Below, piece after piece: positions 8,584 to 15,391 of a stretch of 21,618 bases of DNA. Position numbers and translations under genes: made by a program. Within the stretch, counting starts at the first letter, position 1. Each line of letters opens with the position of its first letter. Source of the DNA: JBCDBL01 sp039183635 (lineage in GTDB: Bacteria > Pseudomonadota > Alphaproteobacteria > Caulobacterales > Parvularculaceae); the NCBI GenBank assembly GCA_039183635.1, contig JBCDBL010000074.1, forward strand, positions 1 through 21,618. The letters are read 5' to 3'. Below the pieces are notes generated by a model. It worked only from the letters and a program-made list of their open reading frames with translations, did not search any database and was not told the origin of the DNA.

Positions 8584-8728
8584 GGTCGGTTCTTCTCTAA
8601 CTCCCGGGGCTGCGGCGTGCTTAGATTATCGCCATATCAATGGCATACGCTAAAATCGCGGTGGATTATTCATAGCTCGGCCGAGTGGTACAAATTAAAA
8701 GGCGTGATTATGTCAAAGAGAGAGATTT
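8584..8728. promoter_or_regulatory. Divergent intergenic region, kbl operon / amidohydrolase gene
   Basis: This 145-base gap must hold promoters for both the leftward kbl-tdh-sdaA operon and the rightward gene at 8729. It contains a 10-bp palindrome ctcggccgag (8676-8685) and a short dyad gccat-atca-atggc (about 8631-8644). On the minus strand a GATAAT hexamer could act as a -10 for kbl, but the matching -35 is weak. No regulator can be named. A nine-codon frame (8710-8739) overlaps the start of the downstream gene. Confidence 0.4.
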
Positions 8729-9457
8729 ATGACGTATGAATCTTTTAGCCTGATAGATTCTGCTAGGGATAGGCATGGTTTTGTTTTTATCTGTGACCAT
8801 GCGTCCAATGAGATCCCTGCATCGTTTGACAATCTTGGACTTCCTGTTGACCGTCTTCAGCAGCACATCGCTTACGACATCGGTGCTGCGGAGACAACGC
8901 GGCGCCTGGCGGCGCATTTCGGCGCTGCTGCGGTGTTGTCCCGGTTCTCCCGTTTGCTGGTCGACCCTAATCGCGCCGCCGATCGGCGGGACGTCATTCC
9001 TGAGGAAAGCGACGGCGTCGTCATTCCCGGCAATATCGGCTTGACCGAGGCGGCGCGGCAGGCGCGGTTCGATGCATTCTACACGCCCTACCATGACGCC
9101 GTTGCGGCCGCTTTTAAGGCTGTCGGGGAAGCGGGGCTGTTTATCTCCGTCCACAGTTTCACCCCTGAAATGAGCGGTGAAAAACGGCCCTGGGAGATCG
9201 GCGTTTTGTGGAACCATGACGCCGCCACCGCCGCCGCGACGCTCGGCGCCCTTCGTGCGCTGACGCCCTTTGCCGTCGGGGATAATGAGCCGTATACGGG
9301 TAAACTTTATAACCACACGATGGACGTCCGCGCCGCGCCTTTAAAGGCGCGTCACGTGACGCTGGAGATCCGGCAGGATTTGATCGCCGATGCGGACGGC
9401 GTCGGCGCCGTCGCCGAAGCGCTTGCGCCCGTGCTTGAGGCTGTTGCGGAGGGATAA
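8729..9457 (+). CDS. N-formylglutamate amidohydrolase-family protein
   Basis: A 242-residue cytoplasmic protein of the N-formylglutamate amidohydrolase (FGase, HutG-type) family, zinc hydrolases that release formate from N-formylglutamate in one branch of histidine degradation. The conserved early segment FVFICDHASNEIP (18-30), the RLLVDPNRAADRRDVIPE region (about 75-92), a central SVHSFTP and the late RHVTLEIRQD segment are as expected for the family. It stands alone with no hut genes nearby, so histidine catabolism is not certain; some members act on other N-acyl amino acids. It converges with astA 13 bases away. The ATG at 8729 has an agagag ribosome binding site. Confidence 0.85.
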   Translation: MTYESFSLIDSARDRHGFVFICDHASNEIPASFDNLGLPVDRLQQHIAYDIGAAETTRRLAAHFGAAAVLSRFSRLLVDPNRAADRRDVIPEESDGVVIPGNIGLTEAARQARFDAFYTPYHDAVAAAFKAVGEAGLFISVHSFTPEMSGEKRPWEIGVLWNHDAATAAATLGALRALTPFAVGDNEPYTGKLYNHTMDVRAAPLKARHVTLEIRQDLIADADGVGAVAEALAPVLEAVAEG

Positions 9458-9470
9458 AGGCGCTGCGCTG

Positions 9471-10544
9471 TTATGCGCCGACAGCTGACTTTTGATGCAG
9501 CGCAGGCGTCGCCGCAGACGCGGCCTCGGCGTTGGTCCAGACGCGCACGCTATCGCCGGTCCGGGCGCCTAACGCCGATGCGACGGGATCGGTCAAGGCG
9601 ACGCCGCGCGGCCCCATCGACAATGGCGTCAGGACGGCGCGAAATTCGGCGACGGAGCCCGAAGCGGCGAGACCGTAGGCGTTCGGCGTCGGGCTTGTGT
9701 CGAGCGCAACGGTATGATGTTTGGCTTCTTTCAGGATTTTCAGATCGTCGCGCCGTGCGGTGACGATCGGGCCGGCGTCGAACAGGTCCACCGTATCGAT
9801 AAACCGGAAGCCTTCCTTTAAAAGAAGTTTGTATGCGCCCCGCCCCGTCGCGTTCGGCTCCCCGATGACGGCCTGGGCGGGCAGGGGCAGGGCGTCGACG
9901 TAAATTGGTTCTGCGGGCAACAGGCTTCGCAACGTCGCTTCATCGGCGGTGGCGTAGCGCCCGTCGGCCTCCTCAAACGTAAGGCCGAGACGCTTGCCGT
10001 AGAGGGCGTTGAAAAAACTCGATGATCCGTCGGGGTTCGTAACGCCGCGCAGCTCCGCAACCACGGTGTCGCCGAAAATCTCCGGCGTTGCGGCGATCAG
10101 AAGATAGCGCACTTTCGCTAGATATCGCCCGATCCCGTCTTGCCGGCGCTCCGGGTGTAGAAAGAGGGAGCCAACCTCCGTCGCGCCGTCGAGGTGCGTG
10201 GCGGGCAGAAGTTGCGCGCCCCGCACCCCGGGCGCCGCTGGGGCGCCGTCGGGTCCGACAAGTCTGAAGTTCAGGAATTGATGGGCGCCGCCGATATTGG
10301 TTTTGACCGCCGCGCAGCCGACGACTTTGCCCGTCGCGCCGTCCTCCAGCACCAGGAGAAATTTTTGCTGCTGTGTTTTATCCGGTTTGGCGAAGCTCGC
10401 CTCGGACTTTGCGATGAAGCCGGACAGATAGTCCTTGTCCGGCTGCAGGCTCGTAAATCCCTCGCCGGCGAGGCTGGCGAGGTCGTACATGTCGTCAAGG
10501 TCGCATTGGCCGACGGGGCGTATGATGTAATGCGTATGCGACAT
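9471..10544 (-). CDS. astA: Arginine N-succinyltransferase
   Basis: A 357-residue enzyme that transfers a succinyl group from succinyl-CoA to arginine, the first step of the AST arginine degradation pathway. The N-terminal IIRPVGQCDLDDMYDLASLAGEGFTSLQPD segment (given here in parts: IIRPVGQCDLDDMYDLA then GEGFTSLQPD) is the family signature, followed by a GNAT-like core with EVGSLFLHPERRQDGIGRYL at about 141-160, where E. coli AstA has the equivalent acyl-CoA binding region. Length is slightly above the usual 340-345. It lies 33 bases downstream of the aminotransferase gene on the same strand. astB, astD and astE are not in this window. Confidence 0.93.
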   Translation of the reverse strand: MSHTHYIIRPVGQCDLDDMYDLASLAGEGFTSLQPDKDYLSGFIAKSEASFAKPDKTQQQKFLLVLEDGATGKVVGCAAVKTNIGGAHQFLNFRLVGPDGAPAAPGVRGAQLLPATHLDGATEVGSLFLHPERRQDGIGRYLAKVRYLLIAATPEIFGDTVVAELRGVTNPDGSSSFFNALYGKRLGLTFEEADGRYATADEATLRSLLPAEPIYVDALPLPAQAVIGEPNATGRGAYKLLLKEGFRFIDTVDLFDAGPIVTARRDDLKILKEAKHHTVALDTSPTPNAYGLAASGSVAEFRAVLTPLSMGPRGVALTDPVASALGARTGDSVRVWTNAEAASAATPALHQKSAVGA

Positions 10545-10577
10545 GTCTCCTGTGGCGAGGCGCGGTTTTGCGGCGTC

Positions 10578-11762
10578 TCACCCCTGTGCTATGGATTGAA
10601 AAACGGAGCGCAGGATCTCAACGGCTTCGTCAACTTCTGCGGCCGTAACGTTCAGCGCGGGGGCCAGGCGGAAAGAATTGTCCCCGGCGACGCCAATGAG
10701 AAGACCTTTGTCCCGGGCGAGATCGCGCACTTTTGCATTCGGCGTTTTCAGGGTCGCCCCGACGAGGAGGCCCTTGCCGCGTACTTCGTCCACGAGGCTT
10801 TCATGGTTCGCGGCAAGCTCCTCAAGGCCATTGCGAAGGCGTTTGGAGACCTCGACCACATGGTCAGCAAACGTTTCTTTTTCCAAATGATCGAGAACGG
10901 CGTGCCCGACGGCGACGGCGAGCGCGTTGCCGCCATAGGTCGTGCCGTGGGTGCCGGGGACCATGTACCGGCCCACCGCTTCGGTGGCGAGGCACATGGC
11001 GAAGGGGAACCCGCCGCCGACGCCCTTGGCCGCCGCCATGATGTCCGGCGCGGCGTTGTCAGCCCATTGATGGGCGAACAGCTTGCCCGTGCGTCCCGCG
11101 CCGCATTGCACCTCGTCGTAAATCAACAACGCGCCCGTCTCGTCGCACAGCGCCCGCAATTCGGTGAGGTCCGTTTCCGGCAACGGCCGCAGACCGCCTT
11201 CGCCCTGCACAGGCTCAATGATGATCGCCGCGGTTTTATCGTCGACGACCGCCTTCAGGGCGTCCATGTCGCCGAAGGGGACATGTTTGTAGCCCGGCAG
11301 GGCGGGGCCGAAGCCTTCCAGGTATTTCGGATTGCCGGCCGCGTTGATGGTCGCGTAGGTCCGTCCGTGAAAGGCGCCGGAAAAGCCGATGATGTTGATC
11401 CGCTCCGGCGCGCCTTCGGAAAAATGGTATCGCCGGGCGGCCTTCAGGGCGCATTCGATGGCTTCGGCGCCGGAGTTGGCGAAGAACACGCGGTCGGCGA
11501 AGGTGAGGGCGCAATAGCGGTCCGCAAGTTCCGACTGTCCCGGCACGTCGAACATATTGCTGAGGTGCCAGAGCTTGCCGGCCTGCGCGGTCAGGGCCGC
11601 CACCAGATCCGGATGGGCGTGGCCGAGGGTGTTCACCGAAATGCCGGAGATGAAATCGAGGTACTTGTCGCCCTTGTCGTCGGTCAGCCAGACGCCTTCG
11701 CCCTTGGTGAAGTTGAGCGCCGGCGGGGCGTAGGTCGGGAAAATATGATCTCTGGCGGACAT
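10578..11762 (-). CDS. argD: Acetylornithine/succinylornithine aminotransferase
   Basis: A 394-residue class III PLP aminotransferase. The PLP lysine is K246 in MAAAKGVGGGFP; SGAEA at 97-101 binds the cofactor phosphate and IYDEVQCGAGRTG (214-226) is the class signature. The open frame extends upstream to 11999, but the start at 11762 (MSARDHIFPTYAP) fits the family length and has an aaagga ribosome binding site. Such enzymes act in arginine synthesis (acetylornithine, ArgD) and in the AST pathway (succinylornithine, AstC), often with both activities. Being directly upstream of astA favours an AstC role; sequence alone does not separate the two. The 5' leader can form two mutually exclusive hairpins, and an Lrp/AsnC regulator is divergent. 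Confidence 0.93.
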   Translation of the reverse strand: MSARDHIFPTYAPPALNFTKGEGVWLTDDKGDKYLDFISGISVNTLGHAHPDLVAALTAQAGKLWHLSNMFDVPGQSELADRYCALTFADRVFFANSGAEAIECALKAARRYHFSEGAPERINIIGFSGAFHGRTYATINAAGNPKYLEGFGPALPGYKHVPFGDMDALKAVVDDKTAAIIIEPVQGEGGLRPLPETDLTELRALCDETGALLIYDEVQCGAGRTGKLFAHQWADNAAPDIMAAAKGVGGGFPFAMCLATEAVGRYMVPGTHGTTYGGNALAVAVGHAVLDHLEKETFADHVVEVSKRLRNGLEELAANHESLVDEVRGKGLLVGATLKTPNAKVRDLARDKGLLIGVAGDNSFRLAPALNVTAAEVDEAVEILRSVFQSIAQG

Positions 11763-11771
11763 TGCGATTCC

Positions 11772-11818
11772 TTTCGACAGGCAAATAACAACAAAGACCC
11801 CTGTCGAAAAACAGGGGT
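11772..11818 (-). promoter_or_regulatory. argD/astC leader with two competing hairpins
   Basis: Hairpin 1 pairs acccctgt (11797-11804) with acaggggt (11811-11818) around a 6-base loop and, on the minus-strand mRNA, is followed by the T-rich ctttgttgttattt, so it looks like an intrinsic terminator or a protein operator. Hairpin 2 pairs tttcgacagg (11772-11781) with cctgtcgaaa (11800-11809), ten perfect base pairs; in the mRNA its 3' arm runs into the aaagga ribosome binding site of the aminotransferase gene. The two share bases 11800-11809 and cannot form together. Regulation by attenuation or start-site masking is inference. Confidence 0.55.
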
Positions 11819-11895
11819 GAATTGAACGAATTAGCGTACCTTTTTTAGCAATTTGATGTATAAAAATCGCATATTGCCAAAAAAGGAATGTGTGC

Positions 11896-12327
11896 GTGAC
11901 TGTAACGGAAAAAGACCGCCAAGTGATCGATCTTTTAAGGGCGAACGCCCGGATGACCGTGAGCGATATCGCCGCACATCTCGGCGTGTCCCGCTCCACG
12001 GCGCAAAAACGCCTTGAAAAGCTGGAGGCCGACGATGTGATCCGGGGCTACACCGTGGTCATGTCGCCGGATTACCTCGCCCGGGAGGTGCGCGCCCACG
12101 CCTCCATCGTTGTGCAGCCGAAAATGACGGAAGCTGTCATTGAGGCCATGTCCGCCATCGACACGGTGCGGGAGATCCATTCCGTCAGCGGCGCCTATGA
12201 CCTGATCGCCGTCATTGTCGCTTCGTCGGTGACGGAACTCGACAGGTCCATTGACCGCCTGATCGCCATAGAGGGGATTGAGCGAACGATGTCGTCCGTC
12301 ATCTTGTCGACCCGATTGATGCGGTAA
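11896..12327 (+). CDS. Lrp/AsnC-family transcriptional regulator
   Basis: A roughly 143-residue feast/famine regulator. The N-terminal winged helix-turn-helix is clear (VIDLLRANARMTVSDIAAHL then GVSRSTAQKRLEKLE), followed by an RAM/AsnC effector domain that includes VREIHSVSGAYDLIAVI. GTG at 11896 is preferred as start because aagga sits at good spacing; the in-frame GTG at 11890 is too close to it. An ATG at 11888 is out of frame and meets a stop after three codons. Family members sense amino acids and frequently control the adjacent divergent operon, here argD/astC-astA; the effector (arginine, ornithine or lysine are plausible) is inferred. The shared 133-base AT-rich gap is the likely binding region. 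Confidence 0.92.
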   Translation: MTVTEKDRQVIDLLRANARMTVSDIAAHLGVSRSTAQKRLEKLEADDVIRGYTVVMSPDYLAREVRAHASIVVQPKMTEAVIEAMSAIDTVREIHSVSGAYDLIAVIVASSVTELDRSIDRLIAIEGIERTMSSVILSTRLMR

Positions 12328-12332
12328 ACTTT

Positions 12333-12370
12333 AAGCCAGTCATGCATTTAAGAATGCGGCTTTCGATTTT
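12333..12370 (+). terminator. Candidate terminator for the Lrp-type gene
   Basis: Outer stem aagcc (12333-12337) with ggctt (12358-12362), and inner stem gcatt (12344-12348) with aatgc (12353-12357), are separated by a one-sided bulge and followed by tcgatttt. The hairpin starts 6 bases past the regulator stop codon. A further bulged dyad (cgattcc 12377-12383 / ggaatcg 12408-12414) lies before the next gene. Confidence 0.45.
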
Positions 12371-12433
12371 GAAATCCGATTCCGGGTCGTTATGGTGAGG
12401 GACCACGGGAATCGTTCGTCATGGTGTTGAGGT

Positions 12434-12562
12434 ATGAGACTTACTGTCGTCGCTCTTTTTCTAATCGTCGCCTGTGTCGGCGGACTTTACGTCTACGCGG
12501 AACAATTAAGCGCGCCGTCGGCGCCCGTATCCTATGAGTTGCAAAATGATTTTCCCCGTTAA
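12434..12562 (+). CDS. Small single-pass membrane protein (sORF), 42 residues
   Basis: An uninterrupted 42-codon frame from ATG 12434 to TAA 12562 encodes a protein with a hydrophobic helix at about residues 4-22 (MRLTVVALFLIVACVGGLYV) and a short polar tail ending NDFPR. The segment IVAC at 11-14 also fits a minimal lipobox, so a lipoprotein is an alternative. It overlaps the start of the next gene in another frame, an arrangement typical of translational coupling. A gagg sits close to the ATG, an unusually tight ribosome binding site, and no alternative start exists because a TGA precedes it in frame at 12428. I do not recognise the family. Support is the membrane-like sequence and gene overlap only. 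Confidence 0.55.
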   Translation: MRLTVVALFLIVACVGGLYVYAEQLSAPSAPVSYELQNDFPR

Positions 12563-14270
12563 GTTCGGTCCTTTGAAAGCCGCCGCCGCGGCTTCTGCTC
12601 TGTTCGCCGGCGTTGCGGCGGCGCAAACCCCGGTCGCCGTGGAAACTCTTGGCGGCGCGGACACGTTCTCGCTCGGCTTGCTGTCGCAGGAGCAGGGGGC
12701 GCTGCCGCCGACGCTCTGGCGCGGTGGGGAGGCGCGGGTCGTGGCCTATTTGCTGGAGCGCGCGCCAGCCCGGGGGGAATCGCCGGCCCTCGCCGACCTG
12801 TTGCGCCGCACCTTGCTGACGCCGGGCGCCGCGCCCGCCGGCGCCGGGCCGGAGTTGATGGGCGCAAAGCTTGAGGCGTTGGTGCGCGCCGGGTTCGGCG
12901 CCGAAGCGCGGGCGCTTGTTAATCTGAACGCCGGCCTTGCCGGCGAGGCGCCGGCGGCGCGGGCTTTGGCCTCCGCCGATTTATTGGATGGCGATCAGCG
13001 TACGGCCTGCCTGCGCGGCGCTGATCTCGGCGCTGGGCTGGAGGAGGCCTATTGGTTGTCCTTGCGGGCGTTTTGCTACGCGGCGGCGGGGGAGCCGGCG
13101 GCCGCCGAGCTGACCCTTGGTCTGTTGCGGGAGCGAGGCGCGCCGGACCCTGTGGCCGATGCGCTCTTGTCCGGACTGATCCTGAACGCCGATCCAGGGT
13201 TGCAGCTTATCGAAACGCCGCTCCACTACGCCATTGCGAAGACGGCGGGGATGGAATTGTCCGATCTCACCCTCGCCCGCGCCGACGCCGGCGTTCTCGC
13301 CGCCCTCGCGAAGGATCAGACAGCGGATTTGGACTTGCGCCTGTTCGCCGCGTTCCGCGCCTACGGGATGCGGGCGCTGTCTTCATCGGATCTCGACAGT
13401 CTGTTGCAATCCGTTCCTTTCGAAACATCTGATGTCGCCGCGCTTCTGTCAACAAAATCCGTAGACGGTACGTTGCGCGGTTTCGCCGCCGCCCACCAGG
13501 CCCTCGCCAGCTTGCCGAACACGCTGGCGCCCTTGACGCCGCCTGCTGCTGAGGGGGGGGATGCCGCGCCCCTCGCCATGGCGCCGGTGGACCTTGACGC
13601 CCAGATTGCGGGACAGGCCGATAAAGCCGCGCTTTTGGCCGCGACGCTGGCCGCCGCCCGGGACCCGATGGTGTTCTTGTCACTGGCGGAGCTGAACGCT
13701 GCCGGCGTGAAGGCGCTGATTGTGGATGAAACCCTCGCCGATCATGGGGTGATTTTCGCCAGGGCCTTAATGGCCGCCGGCGATGCGGAGAAGGCGGCGC
13801 GCTGGCTGTCGTTCACGGGCGGCGACGCCCGCGCCCGCCTCGACGCCCGTATTTTGCTGTATGCGCTCGATCCCGTTCTTTCCGCGTCTTTAGGTGATAA
13901 TGCGAACGATCTTTACGCCGAGCGCCTGGCGAACATGCGCGACGGCGCGGCGGAGGGCGCCGACTTCGGCCTGTCCATCGCCGAGAAAACGGCTTTGTCG
14001 GTGTTCTCCGGCGCCGGCGCGCTGCTTGACGATGAGGAGGCGACCTTCGCCAACCTGCCGACGCCGCCGTTCGCCCTGCGCGCCATTGCCGATTCCGCTG
14101 TCTCGGGCGGACGTCTGGGGGAGGCGGCGCTTGGCGCCATCGCCATGTCGAACGCAGCCTATGATGCGATTTCTTTGTTGAACCGGGCAGGCATTGAGGC
14201 TGAAGCCCGGCGGGTCGCTTTCGATTATATCGGTGCGGCGCAGATGATGGCCGCTGCGGTCGGCGAATGA
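12534..14270 (+). CDS. Exported alanine-rich helical protein of unknown function
   Basis: A 578-residue protein (574 if it starts at ATG 12546, which gives a tighter signal peptide). The signal peptide runs to about A30 (GVAAA|QTPV), predicting export to the periplasm. The mature chain is very rich in Ala and Leu and looks entirely helical, with TPR/solenoid-like stretches such as FARALMAAGDAEKAARWLSF and an LWRGGEARVV segment near 61-70 that may be a conserved spot. I see no catalytic motif. Ala-rich proteins of this sort are sometimes mislabelled 'antifreeze', which I do not endorse. The stop codon overlaps the xerD start in ATGA, and its start overlaps the upstream sORF. GC content and codon use match neighbours. 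Confidence 0.85.
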   Translation: MSCKMIFPVKFGPLKAAAAASALFAGVAAAQTPVAVETLGGADTFSLGLLSQEQGALPPTLWRGGEARVVAYLLERAPARGESPALADLLRRTLLTPGAAPAGAGPELMGAKLEALVRAGFGAEARALVNLNAGLAGEAPAARALASADLLDGDQRTACLRGADLGAGLEEAYWLSLRAFCYAAAGEPAAAELTLGLLRERGAPDPVADALLSGLILNADPGLQLIETPLHYAIAKTAGMELSDLTLARADAGVLAALAKDQTADLDLRLFAAFRAYGMRALSSSDLDSLLQSVPFETSDVAALLSTKSVDGTLRGFAAAHQALASLPNTLAPLTPPAAEGGDAAPLAMAPVDLDAQIAGQADKAALLAATLAAARDPMVFLSLAELNAAGVKALIVDETLADHGVIFARALMAAGDAEKAARWLSFTGGDARARLDARILLYALDPVLSASLGDNANDLYAERLANMRDGAAEGADFGLSIAEKTALSVFSGAGALLDDEEATFANLPTPPFALRAIADSAVSGGRLGEAALGAIAMSNAAYDAISLLNRAGIEAEARRVAFDYIGAAQMMAAAVGE

Positions 14271-15208
14271 GCCGTAGCGGGCGCGCCTCCGACGAGAGTT
14301 TGCGAGAGACGTTTTTGGAAATGCTCGCCGTTGAACGCGGCGCGGCGGGCAACACCCTTAAGAACTACGGCCGCGACATTGGGCGGTTTGCGAACTTTCT
14401 CACAAAACGCAAGCGGAATTTGAAAACTGCGCGCCAGGAAGATGTCGCCGCCTTCCTCGCCGATATGGAGGCAAGGGGCCTCGCGGCGTCCACGGCGGCG
14501 TTGAAACTGTCGGCCCTTCGCCAGTTTTATCAATTTCTCTACAGTGAAGGGCTGCGCCCGGACGACCCCACCAACGCCATAGACCGCCCGAAGACCCGTC
14601 GGCCCTTGCCGAAGGTGCTGAGCGTCGACGATGTCACGCGCCTTTTGGATACGGCGGCGGCCGATGACAGCCCGAAGGGGCTGCGGCTCACCGCAATGCT
14701 GGAAATTCTGTACGCGGCGGGTCTGCGCGTGTCGGAGCTGGTGAGTTTGAAAACCGCCGCCCTGCGCAAAGGGCAGGCTCATCTTACCGTACGCGGCAAA
14801 GGCGGCAAGGAGCGGCTTGCGCCTTTAAGCCGCCCGGCGCTAAGCGCAATCGACGCCTATCTTGCGGTGCGGGAGAGGTTTGTTCCTGGGGCGGAAGAGA
14901 CGGAGGCGGGGGCGAGCTCGCCGTTTCTGTTCCCCTCCCGCGGCAAGACAGGTCACGTGACGACGGCGCGGTTTGCGCAATTGCTGAAGGAGCTCGCCGT
15001 CAAAGCCGGCCTCGACCCGGCGCGGCTGTCCCCCCATGTGCTGCGCCATGCGTTCGCAACGCACCTTTTGGAGGGCGGGGCGGACTTGCGCAGCGTGCAG
15101 ACCATGCTGGGCCACTCCGACATCAGCACGACGGAGATCTACACCCATGTGGCCGATGAGCGGAAAAAAGCTCTGGTGTTTGAGAAGCATCCCCTGGCGA
15201 AGGGGTGA
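14267..15208 (+). CDS. xerD: Site-specific tyrosine recombinase XerD
   Basis: A 313-residue tyrosine recombinase that, with XerC, resolves chromosome dimers at dif near the terminus under FtsK control. The N-terminal SAM-like core-binding domain (about 10-95) is followed by the catalytic domain with the complete set R154, K178, H257, R260, H283 and nucleophile Y292 (HSDISTTEIYTHV). FPSRGKTGHVT and the terminal EKHPLAKG are, in my recollection, typical of alphaproteobacterial XerD rather than XerC or phage integrases. The ATG overlaps the preceding stop codon by four bases (ATGA), so translation is likely coupled to the exported protein upstream. No integration site, excisionase or phage gene is near, which fits a housekeeping recombinase. 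Confidence 0.94.
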   Translation: MSRSGRASDESLRETFLEMLAVERGAAGNTLKNYGRDIGRFANFLTKRKRNLKTARQEDVAAFLADMEARGLAASTAALKLSALRQFYQFLYSEGLRPDDPTNAIDRPKTRRPLPKVLSVDDVTRLLDTAAADDSPKGLRLTAMLEILYAAGLRVSELVSLKTAALRKGQAHLTVRGKGGKERLAPLSRPALSAIDAYLAVRERFVPGAEETEAGASSPFLFPSRGKTGHVTTARFAQLLKELAVKAGLDPARLSPHVLRHAFATHLLEGGADLRSVQTMLGHSDISTTEIYTHVADERKKALVFEKHPLAKG

Positions 15209-15257
15209 AGTCCTGAGCTTTTAAAGCTTTGCGCATGCCGCTGCTCCAAGCACAATC

Positions 15258-15339
15258 GTCATCCTGACGAAAGTCAGGATCCAGGGGCCGCAAATTCAGA
15301 AAGCGCCGCCCCTCACATCCCAGCTTTCGCTGGGATGAC
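15258..15339. repeat. Composite palindromic repeat between xerD and gltX
   Basis: Outer arms gtcatcc (15258-15264) and ggatgac (15333-15339) enclose two perfect small hairpins: atcctgac-gaaa-gtcaggat (15261-15280) and catcccagc-tttc-gctgggatg (15316-15337). The element sits between convergent genes and may help end both transcripts. It shares its GTCATCC ends and nested structure with the longer element at 18695-18859. The remainder of the 183-base gap shows no gene. Confidence 0.7.
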
Positions 15340-15391
15340 ATCCATGCTTGGGGCGAAAGTCTGCCTCTCACATAATTTTAAGGTGTAAGAC

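Noticed and set aside
10194..11825. 543-codon open frame opposite astA and argD/astC
   Set aside because: Antisense shadow of two secure genes with matching codon phase; no recognisable domain.
11763..11999. 79-residue N-terminal extension of the argD/astC product
   Set aside because: It would run through the hairpin leader and the start of the Lrp-type gene; the family length and ribosome binding site support the start at 11762.
14267..15208. XerD-like gene as a sign of a phage, integron or genomic island
   Set aside because: Sequence features are those of the housekeeping recombinase and no mobile-element genes, att repeats or cassette array are nearby.
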